Part shown: positions 1-7,670 of the stretch, in pieces | How the letters are laid out: each line of letters opens with the position of its first letter | Position numbering within the stretch: position 1 is the first letter of the stretch | Origin: JAYUHK01 sp043767025 | GTDB taxonomy: Bacteria > Bacteroidota > Bacteroidia > Chitinophagales > Saprospiraceae | DNA length: 42,750 nucleotides | Direction of reading: 5' to 3' | Assembly (NCBI GenBank): GCA_043767025.1 | Contig: JAYUHK010000189.1 | Location: 1 to 42,750 of the forward strand | The notes under the pieces: generated by a model | What the model was told of the DNA's origin: nothing | The model's input: the letters and a program-made list of their open reading frames with translations, nothing else | The model's database searches: none | Program-made: the position numbers and the translations under genes

Positions 1-91
1 TTTGCACAGCTTTTTCGCTCTCGTTGGCATAGTTTACAGATTTCGTAACCCGCAAATTATGCAAACTTGGCGAAAAAGTCTTTTTTGTCAT
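1..91 (-). CDS. 5' end of an unknown protein (partial)
   Basis: An open frame on the minus strand starts with ATG at 91-89 and runs off the left edge of the window, giving 30 residues beginning MTKKTFSPSLHNLRVTKSVN. It has no stop, its composition is protein-like, and A+T-rich DNA of the intergenic type begins immediately upstream. It is divergent from the T9SS cargo gene at 391. No family is recognisable from 30 residues, and no signal peptide or membrane segment is visible. The call rests only on the start codon, the open frame and the abrupt composition change at position 92. Confidence 0.5.
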   Translation of the reverse strand, partial: MTKKTFSPSLHNLRVTKSVNYANESEKAVQ

Positions 92-390
92 GTACTAAAA
101 AGAAAAATATAAAAATATTCAGAAAAAAGCACTATTTTGAATCAAAGTAAGTTTATTTTTTGCGATTTTTTGTCCCAGTAGGATACTATTTTATGTATGT
201 TAAATTATTGATAATCAATTATTTAGATGTGTTAATTAGCTAAAAAATGTAATCTTTAATGTATCTACCTTTTTCAAAAGTGTCCTTTATTAAGAAATAA
301 GAAGTTTACACCTTTGCACAGGCAAGTTATTACTGCGACAATTTGCGACTTTTAGACCTAATTTTATAAACATTAAAATTTTTTCAAATC

Positions 391-2088
391 ATGAAAAAAG
401 TATTTTTTTCACTCATCATAGTCTTTATTCACACAGCTTTATTTTCTCAACCCTCCACGCAGTTTTGCCGAAAATATGACTTGCTCGGCGGTAATTTTTT
501 GGATTTTGGATACCTGACTTTTGCCGATAGTTTGGGTTATACGACAATGATATCCGCCTATCCCGACGGTGGCAGCCTTGCGTTCTTTTTATTAAGGACG
601 GATTTGGACGGAAACGTAGTATGGAAGAATTTTATTCCTCCATTGGGTGGAAGCACACCATTCCGCCACTGCTGTATCAAAGCAAGCGACAACAATTTTG
701 TGTTATTAGTAGAAGAGCCGGTCTCAGTATACCCATTCAATTATCGAATTAAGATGGCGAAAATCTCGCCAGTCGGGAATATCATTTGGGTAAAATATTT
801 CGATAATACAGTAGGCGGGGCAAATGTTGATTTTCCGCGAACTATCATAGAAACTGCCGATGGAGGATTCTTGATAAACGCCGACGGAAATGGTCATAAT
901 GAGGACCTCGGAAATTTCCCCTTTGCAAAATTTTTGTTCAAGACAGACTCAAACGGTAATTTGCTGTGGGCTAAAAATCTAAATATCAAAGCTCTTTATA
1001 ACATCCAAGTGTGTTGGGGGGGCAATATGAATGTTTTGCCCGATTCTTCATATATCTTTGCTTATCAGGGAAGAACAATCGGTGAGCCAGACAGTAATTC
1101 GGGGGGCAAGGTGGTAGTCACCAAACTCGACAAAGAAGGAAAAATGAAATGGACGAAAAAATATTTTACATTCGGCGACGATGGAAGAATTGATATTAGC
1201 ACACTCCCTGACGGGTCAAGCATAGTTAGTTCTTGTAGAAAATATGGTTTCAGCTTTGCATCTTCTACTCACCTAATGAAAATTGATTCGAGTGGGAATG
1301 TGGTTTGGGAAAATCACGTGAGCGGTGATTTGAGTAATGGCATCGAACTCTCAAATGCCCCAAGTGGGCATATTATCGCGCTCAATGGGGATATTCTTAT
1401 TGCTGGATACGATTTGGCAGATATAAAAAAGCGGCTTCCCAATGGAGATTCGGTCATCGTCAGTTCAGCAGGTTCTGAAAACGGACCCGGTTTTTTGGGT
1501 AGATTCAGCTCAATAGACGGCAGCCTAAAATGGTATCACAAGTTTTATTTCCCTTTTGGAACAAATCCGCCGAAAGTTAATATTTTTGGTAACTCTATCT
1601 ATAATTACAGTACAGAAGTAGGTCTTGCACAGGTACAAGAGCTTCCAAATCAAGACATTTTAATCACTGGTTGGGTATCAGAGCCAGCAACACATGCTTT
1701 TGGTGGGTGGGATTCAAATACACTTTTGCTTCGTTTAGGACCTGATGGCTGTATGCCAGACCAAGACTGCAATAAATCTATGCTGCTACCAGTCCCAGAA
1801 ATTACGAAAGTAAGTTTGAAGAAAGATGAGATTAGTATTTTTCCTAATCCGTCTTCTATCGGGGAGCGTCTGACTGTAAAGTTTGCCAGTCCTACATCTA
1901 ATGAAGGAGGCTCCGAAATCCGAGTTATAAATTTGCAAGGTCAGCTCATCTACTCCAAGATAATATCAAAGAATGAAGAAGAAACAATTTTGGAGCTGCC
2001 CAATGCTGTGCCTCAAGGTGCTTATTTGGTGTCGTATTTGCAAAACGGTGCCATCTTATCCACTAAAAAATGGATATATATTCAGTGA
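391..2088 (+). CDS. Secreted repeat protein with T9SS C-terminal sorting domain
   Basis: This 565-aa protein begins with a clear signal peptide (residues 1-20, ending ALFSQ). The body contains at least six copies of a short motif of the form D-x-x-G-N-x-x-W-x-K, near residues 70-81 and repeated through about residue 390. It is accompanied by 'DGG/DGS' turns, typical of secreted Bacteroidota proteins predicted to fold as beta-propeller-like repeats. Residues about 481-565 form a type A T9SS sorting domain, starting ISIFPNPSS and ending with 'PQGAYLVSYLQNG' and a basic KKWIYIQ tail. The expected route is Sec export, then T9SS secretion or attachment to the surface with removal of the tail. Its ligand is unknown. 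A strong terminator follows, so it is probably monocistronic. A TTTG-containing box near 322 could be the -7 element but does not match the consensus exactly. Confidence 0.85.
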   Translation: MKKVFFSLIIVFIHTALFSQPSTQFCRKYDLLGGNFLDFGYLTFADSLGYTTMISAYPDGGSLAFFLLRTDLDGNVVWKNFIPPLGGSTPFRHCCIKASDNNFVLLVEEPVSVYPFNYRIKMAKISPVGNIIWVKYFDNTVGGANVDFPRTIIETADGGFLINADGNGHNEDLGNFPFAKFLFKTDSNGNLLWAKNLNIKALYNIQVCWGGNMNVLPDSSYIFAYQGRTIGEPDSNSGGKVVVTKLDKEGKMKWTKKYFTFGDDGRIDISTLPDGSSIVSSCRKYGFSFASSTHLMKIDSSGNVVWENHVSGDLSNGIELSNAPSGHIIALNGDILIAGYDLADIKKRLPNGDSVIVSSAGSENGPGFLGRFSSIDGSLKWYHKFYFPFGTNPPKVNIFGNSIYNYSTEVGLAQVQELPNQDILITGWVSEPATHAFGGWDSNTLLLRLGPDGCMPDQDCNKSMLLPVPEITKVSLKKDEISIFPNPSSIGERLTVKFASPTSNEGGSEIRVINLQGQLIYSKIISKNEEETILELPNAVPQGAYLVSYLQNGAILSTKKWIYIQ

Positions 2089-2159
2089 CCAACGGTATAG
2101 AAACTTGGTACCAGAAGGTCATCGTACATAGATGAAAAGCTAAAATAATAACAAAAAGG

Positions 2160-2202
2160 GTCCCAACAAGAGCTGCGCTCTTGTTGGGACTTTCTTTTTT
2201 TT
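2160..2202 (+). terminator. Strong intrinsic terminator
   Basis: A perfect 14-bp stem, GTCCCAACAAGAGC (2160-2173) paired with GCTCTTGTTGGGAC (2177-2190), encloses a 3-nt loop. It is followed by a T-rich run (2191-2202, one C interruption). It lies 70 nt after the stop of the T9SS cargo gene and would end its transcript. Confidence 0.9.
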
Positions 2203-2235
2203 ACACAATCGTTCATACCGCCGTTACTTCAAAAA

Positions 2236-2440
2236 AGGTTTCCAAAGATAAGTGTTGGGTGGCTGTGAAGAAAGGGTAATTTCGGGGTTGCGAAGTGCTG
2301 TGCCGTATGGTGCTAATTCAGTGTGATATTTTCAAAAAAGTATCATTTATCAACGAAAGTAGATACGTATTCGGTCAGCAACGGTGCAGAAACTTAGTAG
2401 CTGAAAGTCGTCGTAAAGCAATGAAAAAAAGATAAAGGAA
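2236..2440 (+). pseudogene. Decayed copy of the T9SS tail and 3' flank of the upstream gene
   Basis: This stretch aligns with about 1950-2150, the 3' end of the cargo gene, at an offset of 289-292 nt. In one frame it reads SAVPYGANSV-stop-YFQ, against NAVPQGAYLVSYLQ in the intact gene. The homology continues past the original stop: CAACGGTATAGAAACTTGGTA at 2090-2110 (20-base core) has the counterpart CAACGGTGCAGAAACTTAGTA at 2379-2399, followed by similar 'TCGTC/TCATCGTA..ATGAAAA' sequence to about 2440. Stops and missing upstream sequence show it is non-coding. It is best read as the remnant of a tandem duplication, or of a second cargo gene whose body was deleted. The left limit is approximate. 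Confidence 0.7.
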
Positions 2441-2574
2441 AGCAAGGTAGCCAATCTGGTAGGTCACAGGCAAAATAACGAAGAAATTAGAATGTTACTT
2501 TTAGAACAATTTTGAGCAACTCGCTTGTACATTTCAAAAAATATCGTATTTTGTCAAAAAAATACCTTAAAATT

Positions 2575-5500
2575 ATGAAATCAAAACTTTTTCTTCTCTT
2601 TTTTTTGAGTTCTTATTTTTCATATTCACAAAATTGCGATGCGTATATTGTTGAAAATAAGACGATTGTAGGAAAACAATTTCTCCGCACTGCGCCTTAC
2701 GCGTTGATTTTGCGCGGTTCGTTCAGCTATTCGCTGGAGTTCAATAGCAACGATAAGGGAATCACTGCTCGCGTGGTGGCGCAGGGAAGCGATGAATTGG
2801 TAAAAAATATCAATTTAGACGACCAAATGATTTTCGTAGATGCGGACGGCGTTCAAAAAATGTATAAGTTCGTCGAAACTGGCGAAATGACTCAAACCAA
2901 CGGTCAAGTGACCTACCAAAATTCGCTCCAACTCGACCTTGCCGCCCTTCGCTTTCTCGCCAACTCTACTATTAATATCGTGTATATCAATAATTTTGCG
3001 AGCCGCGAAAGGAAAAAACTTACCGTCAATCTCGACCGCCAGAAAGACTTTAAGAGTTTGGTCAGTTGTTTCAATAGCAAACTCGACAAGTCGAAAATCA
3101 ACGACGTTCCGTTGGTTGATAGTACAGTGCCAGCGGCGAAAAGTGGTGCTAATTCCGAAGGCTCTCCAAACAGTGCGGGAGCAAAAAAATCCGAGCGAAC
3201 TGGCGGTAATCCTGCTGACGATGCAGAAGTAAAGGGTCTGCGAATGGATTTGGCGACGCTCAAAGAGCGTTTGAAAGCTGAAATCGCTGCCGAAAAAGAA
3301 AAAGGAGAAGCTGCCAAACGCCTAATTTTGGAAGACCTAACCGCCAATCGGCAGGCGGCTGAAAATAAGAAAAGTGATTTTGCAAAAGAAGTCTTGGAAG
3401 CGCGAAAAAAATCGCAGGAGGAGATAGATAAAATTCAGGCAGAAAACTCAAAATTTGTTTTAGAAAGCAAGAAAAAAGCGGATATTGAAGTAGATAAAAT
3501 AGTGCTTTCTATCGTCGAATCTCGTCAAAAAGCCGCTGTAGAAATTCAAAAAGCCGAGTTAGATGCTGCAAAAGAAGTAGCCGTTACTCGTGAAAAAGCG
3601 GTTGCCGAAATCAAGGTGGTGAAAGAAAAATTGGACCAAGCCAAACTTCAATATACGGACGAAATTGCGTCCGCTCGAGAAACTTCGACAACGGAGTTGA
3701 AAAAAATCAGAGAAGAAACAACTAAAATGATTGAAGATGCACGGGAAAAATCACGTTTGGAGCGGGACAAAACGGTAGAAGACGTGGTTGCGTCCAAGAA
3801 AACTGCGGCGGATAAAATTTTGCAAGTGCAGGAGGAGTCGGCTGAAAAAGTAGCACAAATTCGGGAAAATGCAGTTTTAGAAAAAGAAAAATTGGCGTTT
3901 GACGTAGCGGAGTCCCGTAGGAAAGCCGCAGAAGAGAAAGCAGTTATTACGCAAGCGGGCGTGAGTGAGGTGGCTCAAATCAAAGAAAACATAACGAAGC
4001 AAAAAGAAACTGCTGCCGTAGAAGTCGCTCAATCCAAGCAAAAAGCTGCGGAAGTTATTAATTTGACCCAAAAACAAGTAGAAGAAGAAAAGACCAAAGC
4101 GGTGCAAGAAATAGCGCAAAGTAAGCAACAATCCGCCCAAGAAGTGGAAGCGTCGCGCAGCTCGGCAGCGAAAGAGAAAGAAAACTCTGCCAAAACGGTC
4201 GTAGATGCCCGCGAGCGTGCTGCCCAAACTGTCCAAGAAATTCAGGCGGAATCTGTCCAAAAAGTCACAGAGTCCAAACAAAAAGCCGACGAAGAAAAGA
4301 AAAAAATTACGGAGGAAGTCGTCGCTGCACGGGAGCGAGCGACCCAAGAGATAGCAAAAATCCAGACCGAAACCGTAAAAACTTTGGAATTGGCAAAGGC
4401 AGCAGAGGAAAATCTGAAAAAACAAGCCGCAGAGGAGGTTGCGCAGGCAAGACAAAGGGCAACCGAAGAAGTGACCAAAGCCCAACAAGAAGCCCTCAAT
4501 CGGGTAAAAGAAGCATCAACAAAGGCGGAAGAAGCGAAAAATATTTATGCCGTAGAAGTAGCGGGCGCGCAGGAAAACTCCAAAAAAAGAATATCGGAGA
4601 TTCAAACCGAAGCGGTTGCAGCGATAACAGACGCAAAAAATAAAGAAAAAGAAATGAAAAATGTGACAGCCGTTGAGGTGGCTGCTGCAAGAGAAAAGTC
4701 CGCCGCCGAAATCACGAAAGCCCGCGAAACTGCCGCAACGGAAATCGCAAAAGCCAAAGAACAACAAGCTCGACAGGCACAACTGCTGGCGAATCAAATA
4801 GCGGAGGCAAAGAAAAATGCGTCCGATACGCTTACGAAATTCCAGACCGAGCAAGCGGCGATTATTCAGGTACAAAAAGAAAACGCAGCCAATGAAAAAC
4901 AAAAAATAGCCAACGAAGTAGCGCAATCTCGCGAAAAAGCTGCGCAAGAAGTCACAAGTGTAAAACAAAAATCGTTAGAAGAAATCAGATTTACGCGCGA
5001 AAACGCAGCCAAACAAAGGGAAACTTCGGCGTTGGAAGTCACCACTGCCAAGCAGGAAGCCAGCAATTTGGTCGCCAAAGAGCGCGAGCGAGCGAGCCAA
5101 GAGGTCGCCACCAGCAAGCAAAAATCATTAGAGCAAATCACTATTGCGAAGCAAATAGCGGATACCAAAAAAGCGGAATACGAACAATTAACGGCTGACG
5201 CAAAAGTGAAATCTATTGCAGAAATAAAGGAAATTACCGAAAAATCTAACTTCGATATATTGGCAATTCAGAAAGACAACGCCGACAAAAAGCAAAAAAT
5301 GCTGAAAGAAGAAGAAGAAATCCGTGTGCAACAACAGGGCGAAATAGCTAAAATCAAGAAAGAAAGCACCGATATTATTTATCAATCCAAGCAAGATGCA
5401 CAAGTAGAAATTAGTAAAATAAAAGAAGAAACAAAATTAAAAATTGCAGAAATCGTAAATTTGAAAAATATTGAGTTAGAAAAACTGAATGATATTCAGA

Positions 5501-5577
5501 ACAAAGTGGTAGAAGCTCAAAATCAACTGCAAAAGATTCAGGAAGACTTGAAAAAATTGAAAGCAGAAAAAAAATAA
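2575..5577 (+). CDS. Secreted giant coiled-coil protein with 40-residue repeats
   Basis: I chose the ATG at 2575 (1000 aa) because it is followed directly by a signal peptide, MKSKLFLLFFLSSYFSYSQ. An in-frame TTG at 2512 would add 21 non-hydrophobic residues that spoil it. Residues about 20-180 form a compact, probably beta-rich domain (conserved-looking NLDDQMIFVDADG region, two Cys) with no family I recognise. A Ser/Ala/Lys linker to about residue 240 leads into an almost uninterrupted Ala/Glu/Lys/Gln-rich helix to the C-terminus. Residues 272-951 are built on units starting E-V/I-A-x-[SA]-[RK]-x-[KR]-A, mostly 40 residues long. There is no T9SS tail, no membrane anchor and no beta-barrel. 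It is expected to be periplasmic or surface-located and fibrous, perhaps a tether or spacer. Function is unknown. Confidence 0.75.
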   Translation: MKSKLFLLFFLSSYFSYSQNCDAYIVENKTIVGKQFLRTAPYALILRGSFSYSLEFNSNDKGITARVVAQGSDELVKNINLDDQMIFVDADGVQKMYKFVETGEMTQTNGQVTYQNSLQLDLAALRFLANSTINIVYINNFASRERKKLTVNLDRQKDFKSLVSCFNSKLDKSKINDVPLVDSTVPAAKSGANSEGSPNSAGAKKSERTGGNPADDAEVKGLRMDLATLKERLKAEIAAEKEKGEAAKRLILEDLTANRQAAENKKSDFAKEVLEARKKSQEEIDKIQAENSKFVLESKKKADIEVDKIVLSIVESRQKAAVEIQKAELDAAKEVAVTREKAVAEIKVVKEKLDQAKLQYTDEIASARETSTTELKKIREETTKMIEDAREKSRLERDKTVEDVVASKKTAADKILQVQEESAEKVAQIRENAVLEKEKLAFDVAESRRKAAEEKAVITQAGVSEVAQIKENITKQKETAAVEVAQSKQKAAEVINLTQKQVEEEKTKAVQEIAQSKQQSAQEVEASRSSAAKEKENSAKTVVDARERAAQTVQEIQAESVQKVTESKQKADEEKKKITEEVVAARERATQEIAKIQTETVKTLELAKAAEENLKKQAAEEVAQARQRATEEVTKAQQEALNRVKEASTKAEEAKNIYAVEVAGAQENSKKRISEIQTEAVAAITDAKNKEKEMKNVTAVEVAAAREKSAAEITKARETAATEIAKAKEQQARQAQLLANQIAEAKKNASDTLTKFQTEQAAIIQVQKENAANEKQKIANEVAQSREKAAQEVTSVKQKSLEEIRFTRENAAKQRETSALEVTTAKQEASNLVAKERERASQEVATSKQKSLEQITIAKQIADTKKAEYEQLTADAKVKSIAEIKEITEKSNFDILAIQKDNADKKQKMLKEEEEIRVQQQGEIAKIKKESTDIIYQSKQDAQVEISKIKEETKLKIAEIVNLKNIELEKLNDIQNKVVEAQNQLQKIQEDLKKLKAEKK
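3388..5427 (+). repeat. About 18 coiled-coil repeat units of 40 residues and hendecad variants
   Basis: Starting at residue 272 of the coiled-coil protein, successive units measure 40, 51, 40, 40, 40, 29, 29, 40, 40, 40, 40, 40, 40, 40, 22, 29, 40 and 40 residues, ending exactly at residue 951. The deviating lengths differ from 40 by 11, or are 22, that is, by whole hendecads (40 = 3x11+7; 29 = 2x11+7; 51 = 4x11+7; 22 = 2x11). Examples of unit starts are EVAQSREKAAQEV, EVVAARERATQEI and EVAAAREKSAAEI. The DNA of the units has diverged, so this is a protein-level repeat and not a recent tandem array. Confidence 0.85.
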
Positions 5578-5581
5578 ATTA

Positions 5582-6055
5582 TCACGAATTGTGATAGGGT
5601 TCATTTTTAATAATAGTCATTGCACGATAAATTTGTTCGACTGCAAACAAGCGAATCATCTGGTGTGAAAAGGTTAATTTGGACAGCGACCATTGCTCGT
5701 TGGCTCTTGAATAAACGTCTTCTGAAAAACCATAAGCTCCGCCGATTAGAAAAACTATCCGTTTTTGTTGGGACTGCAGCTTTTTTTCTACCCATTTGGA
5801 GAACTCTACGGACGACCAAGATTTACCTTGCTCGTCCAACAGCACCAAATAATCGTCGGTGTGGATTTTCTTTAAAATCGCCGCGCCCTCCAATTTTTTT
5901 AATTGCTCGGCATTGATATTTGTGACATTTTTTTGGTCAGGAATAACAGTCGTAGAGAAAGTCAGATAATGCGTCAAACGCTTGGAATACATCAAAATAC
6001 CTTCGTCCAAGTAAGAAAAGCTGGTTTTTCCGACCATCAAGAGTTCAATTTTCAT
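5582..6055 (-). CDS. rlmH: 23S rRNA (pseudouridine1915-N3)-methyltransferase RlmH
   Basis: This 157-aa protein has the normal RlmH length. It is a SPOUT-class methyltransferase that uses S-adenosylmethionine to methylate N3 of pseudouridine 1915 in helix 69 of 23S rRNA. Visible family features are the N-terminal MKIELLMVGKT strand, the LLDEQGK segment, the SAM-binding knot loop FLIGGAYGFSEDV (about residues 102-114) and the C-terminal LTFSHQMIRLFAVEQIYRA (substrate and dimer contacts), ending at YHNS. It is convergent with the coiled-coil gene, with only four bases between the two coding ends. One copy of the TTGTGACA motif lies within it at 5930. Confidence 0.95.
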   Translation of the reverse strand: MKIELLMVGKTSFSYLDEGILMYSKRLTHYLTFSTTVIPDQKNVTNINAEQLKKLEGAAILKKIHTDDYLVLLDEQGKSWSSVEFSKWVEKKLQSQQKRIVFLIGGAYGFSEDVYSRANEQWSLSKLTFSHQMIRLFAVEQIYRAMTIIKNEPYHNS

Positions 6056-6060
6056 ATTTT

Positions 6061-6092
6061 TTTGCTATTTTTTAAAATAATTGCTAACTTTG
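6061..6092 (+). promoter_or_regulatory. Bacteroidota-type promoter for the 51-aa gene and its operon
   Basis: A TAACTTTG -7 box (6085-6092) matches TAnnTTTG exactly. A TTTG (6061-6064) 20 nt upstream serves as the -33 element. The ATG follows at 6136. It faces away from rlmH and would drive the 51-aa gene, the permease and probably pyrC. Confidence 0.65.
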
Positions 6093-6135
6093 CGCTGCTA
6101 CAAAAGTAAATTTAATTTTAGAAAAATAATATCAA

Positions 6136-6291
6136 ATGGAAGTTACAAAAAATAAAACCTCGAAATATTGGTTGTATTTTGCCATCGCGAGCGTTGCGGT
6201 TCTTGCGCTGTTGTTCATAAGACCAGAGTGGTTTTGGGTCGCATTGCCATTCCAACTCGGATATTTAGTGAAAGCATTAGACGTAATCTGA
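6136..6291 (+). CDS. 51-aa membrane miniprotein
   Basis: A short frame from ATG at 6136 to TGA at 6291 encodes MEVTKNKTSKYWLYFAIASV and continues AVLALLFIRPEWFWVALPFQ then LGYLVKALDVI. A charged N-terminus (residues 1-10) precedes a transmembrane helix (about 12-28). The RPEWFW turn and a second amphipathic hydrophobic stretch follow (about 33-46). A consensus promoter lies just upstream and no competing frame is present, so I judge it a real gene. It resembles small conserved Bacteroidota proteins of unknown role with a 'PEWFW' core, but that is recollection and not a search. It precedes the LolC/E-like permease by 79 nt. Function is unknown. Confidence 0.7.
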   Translation: MEVTKNKTSKYWLYFAIASVAVLALLFIRPEWFWVALPFQLGYLVKALDVI

Positions 6292-6301
6292 TGTCACAAA
6301 A

Positions 6302-6362
6302 TTTGTAAAATTTCATGTTTTTATAGACAGAGATTACCAATATTGTTGTGAAATTTTACAAA
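6302..6362. other. 14-bp inverted repeat upstream of the permease gene
   Basis: TTTGTAAAATTTCA (6302-6315) is the exact reverse complement of TGAAATTTTACAAA (6349-6362), with 33 nt between. The right arm ends 8 nt before the permease ATG. It lacks a following T-tract, so it is not a canonical terminator. It could be a 5'-leader hairpin covering the start region or an operator. A TGTCACAA copy (6292-6299) abuts the left arm. Confidence 0.5.
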
Positions 6363-6370
6363 AAGATGTT

Positions 6371-7654
6371 ATGAATTTTTCTATATTCATTGTTAGAAGA
6401 ATTGCGTCGTCAAAAAGCCATTCTTTTTCGAGCCATATTATCCGCATTGCTATAGCTGCAGTTGCGCTGAGTATGTGTGTAATGATTGTTTCTACTTCTC
6501 TTATTGCTGGTTTTCAAAACGAAATCAATAAAAAAATATTTGGATTTTGGGGACATATCCAAGTCACAGACTCTAATATAAATAGAAATTTTGAATCCGT
6601 TCCTATCGATAAAAACCAACCTTTTTACCCTTATTTGGATACAATCAGGAGTATCAAATATGTGTCTTCTGAAAGTCCCGATGCGATAAAAAGCACTACT
6701 TTGGGCGGCATAAAACACATTCAAATTTTTGCAAATAAGCCCGGAATCATTAAGACCAAGACCGCTATCGAAGGAATTTTATTGAAGGGAGTCGCCGCAG
6801 ACTACGATTGGACTTTTTTGAAATCTTATTTGGTAAAAGGTCGGATTTTAGAGGCAAAAAAAGACGCTAACGCTGTGAGAGATATTCTAATTTCTCAACA
6901 AACCTCCGATAGATTGAATGTCACATTAAATGATAAGTTTATTATTTTTTTCGTCAATGGCGAAGCACAATCCAAGCGAGTTTTTCAAGTTTGTGGGATT
7001 TATAAAACAGGTTTGGAAGAGTACGACCGGAAAATAGCGATTACAAACATCGAAGAAACCCAGAATCTCTTGGGTTGGGACAGTACAAAAGTTGGAGGAT
7101 TTGAAATATTTTTAGATGATATTAGGGATTTAAAGCCGATTTCAGAATATATTTATCTCGAAAAACTGCCCAATCATCTGTATGCCACTACGATACGAGA
7201 GAAATTTGTAAATATTTTTGAGTGGCTCGACTTGCAAAATATCAATGAAAGAGTTATTTTGAGTTTGATGATTTTTGTTGCAATTATCAACATGATTACT
7301 GCGCTGCTCATCTTGATTTTAGAGCGAACTAATATGATTGGAATTTTGAAATCGTTGGGCGCAAGAAATTGGACTATCAGAATTATATTTGTTTATCAAG
7401 CTGCATACATATTAATTATTGGGTTATTTTGGGGAAATTTAATTGGCTGCTCCCTTTGCTGGCTTCAAGACAAATTTCGACTTGTCAAACTTCCTGAAGC
7501 CGATTACTACTTATCTTACGCGCCAGTGTCCATGAATTTTTCCCAAATCGTACTTCTCAATGCGGTTACACTCTTTCTGACTGTTTTATTTTTACTAATT
7601 CCTTCTTGGTTGGTTACTCGTATATCGCCCGTAAAGGCGATACAATTTAAGTAA
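6371..7654 (+). CDS. LolC/LolE-family ABC transporter permease
   Basis: This 427-aa protein has the MacB/FtsX-type layout. One transmembrane helix (about 24-48) is followed by a large extracytoplasmic domain (about 50-290). Three further helices follow (about 295-317, 337-365, 392-413). The cytoplasmic loop after helix 2, RTNMIGILKSLGARNW, is the hallmark of lipoprotein-releasing permeases of the LolC/LolE group. In Gram-negatives such permeases work with the ATPase LolD to pass lipoproteins from the inner membrane to LolA. No lolD is adjacent here, so the ATPase must be encoded elsewhere. In Bacteroidota this family is commonly a single permease gene. The gene is followed 16 nt later by pyrC. 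Confidence 0.88.
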   Translation: MNFSIFIVRRIASSKSHSFSSHIIRIAIAAVALSMCVMIVSTSLIAGFQNEINKKIFGFWGHIQVTDSNINRNFESVPIDKNQPFYPYLDTIRSIKYVSSESPDAIKSTTLGGIKHIQIFANKPGIIKTKTAIEGILLKGVAADYDWTFLKSYLVKGRILEAKKDANAVRDILISQQTSDRLNVTLNDKFIIFFVNGEAQSKRVFQVCGIYKTGLEEYDRKIAITNIEETQNLLGWDSTKVGGFEIFLDDIRDLKPISEYIYLEKLPNHLYATTIREKFVNIFEWLDLQNINERVILSLMIFVAIINMITALLILILERTNMIGILKSLGARNWTIRIIFVYQAAYILIIGLFWGNLIGCSLCWLQDKFRLVKLPEADYYLSYAPVSMNFSQIVLLNAVTLFLTVLFLLIPSWLVTRISPVKAIQFK

Positions 7655-7670
7655 AAAAAATATTTTTTTT

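Noticed and set aside
2512..2574. Possible 21-residue N-terminal extension of the coiled-coil protein from a TTG start
   Set aside because: It would place charged residues ahead of a clean signal peptide. The ATG at 2575 is the better start.
2913..5403. Several long open frames antisense to the coiled-coil gene
   Set aside because: They are Phe/Leu/Cys-rich mirror images of the Lys/Glu/Gln codons of the repeat gene and show no domain or start context.
3388..5427. Periodic sequence as a CRISPR-like or recent tandem DNA repeat
   Set aside because: The periodicity is in the protein. The nucleotide sequences of the units have diverged and there are no constant repeats with variable spacers.
5579..5597. 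TTATCAC / GTGATAG inverted repeat at the rlmH 3' end as a terminator
   Set aside because: Short, A+T-rich and without a clean T-tract. It mostly consists of rlmH codons.
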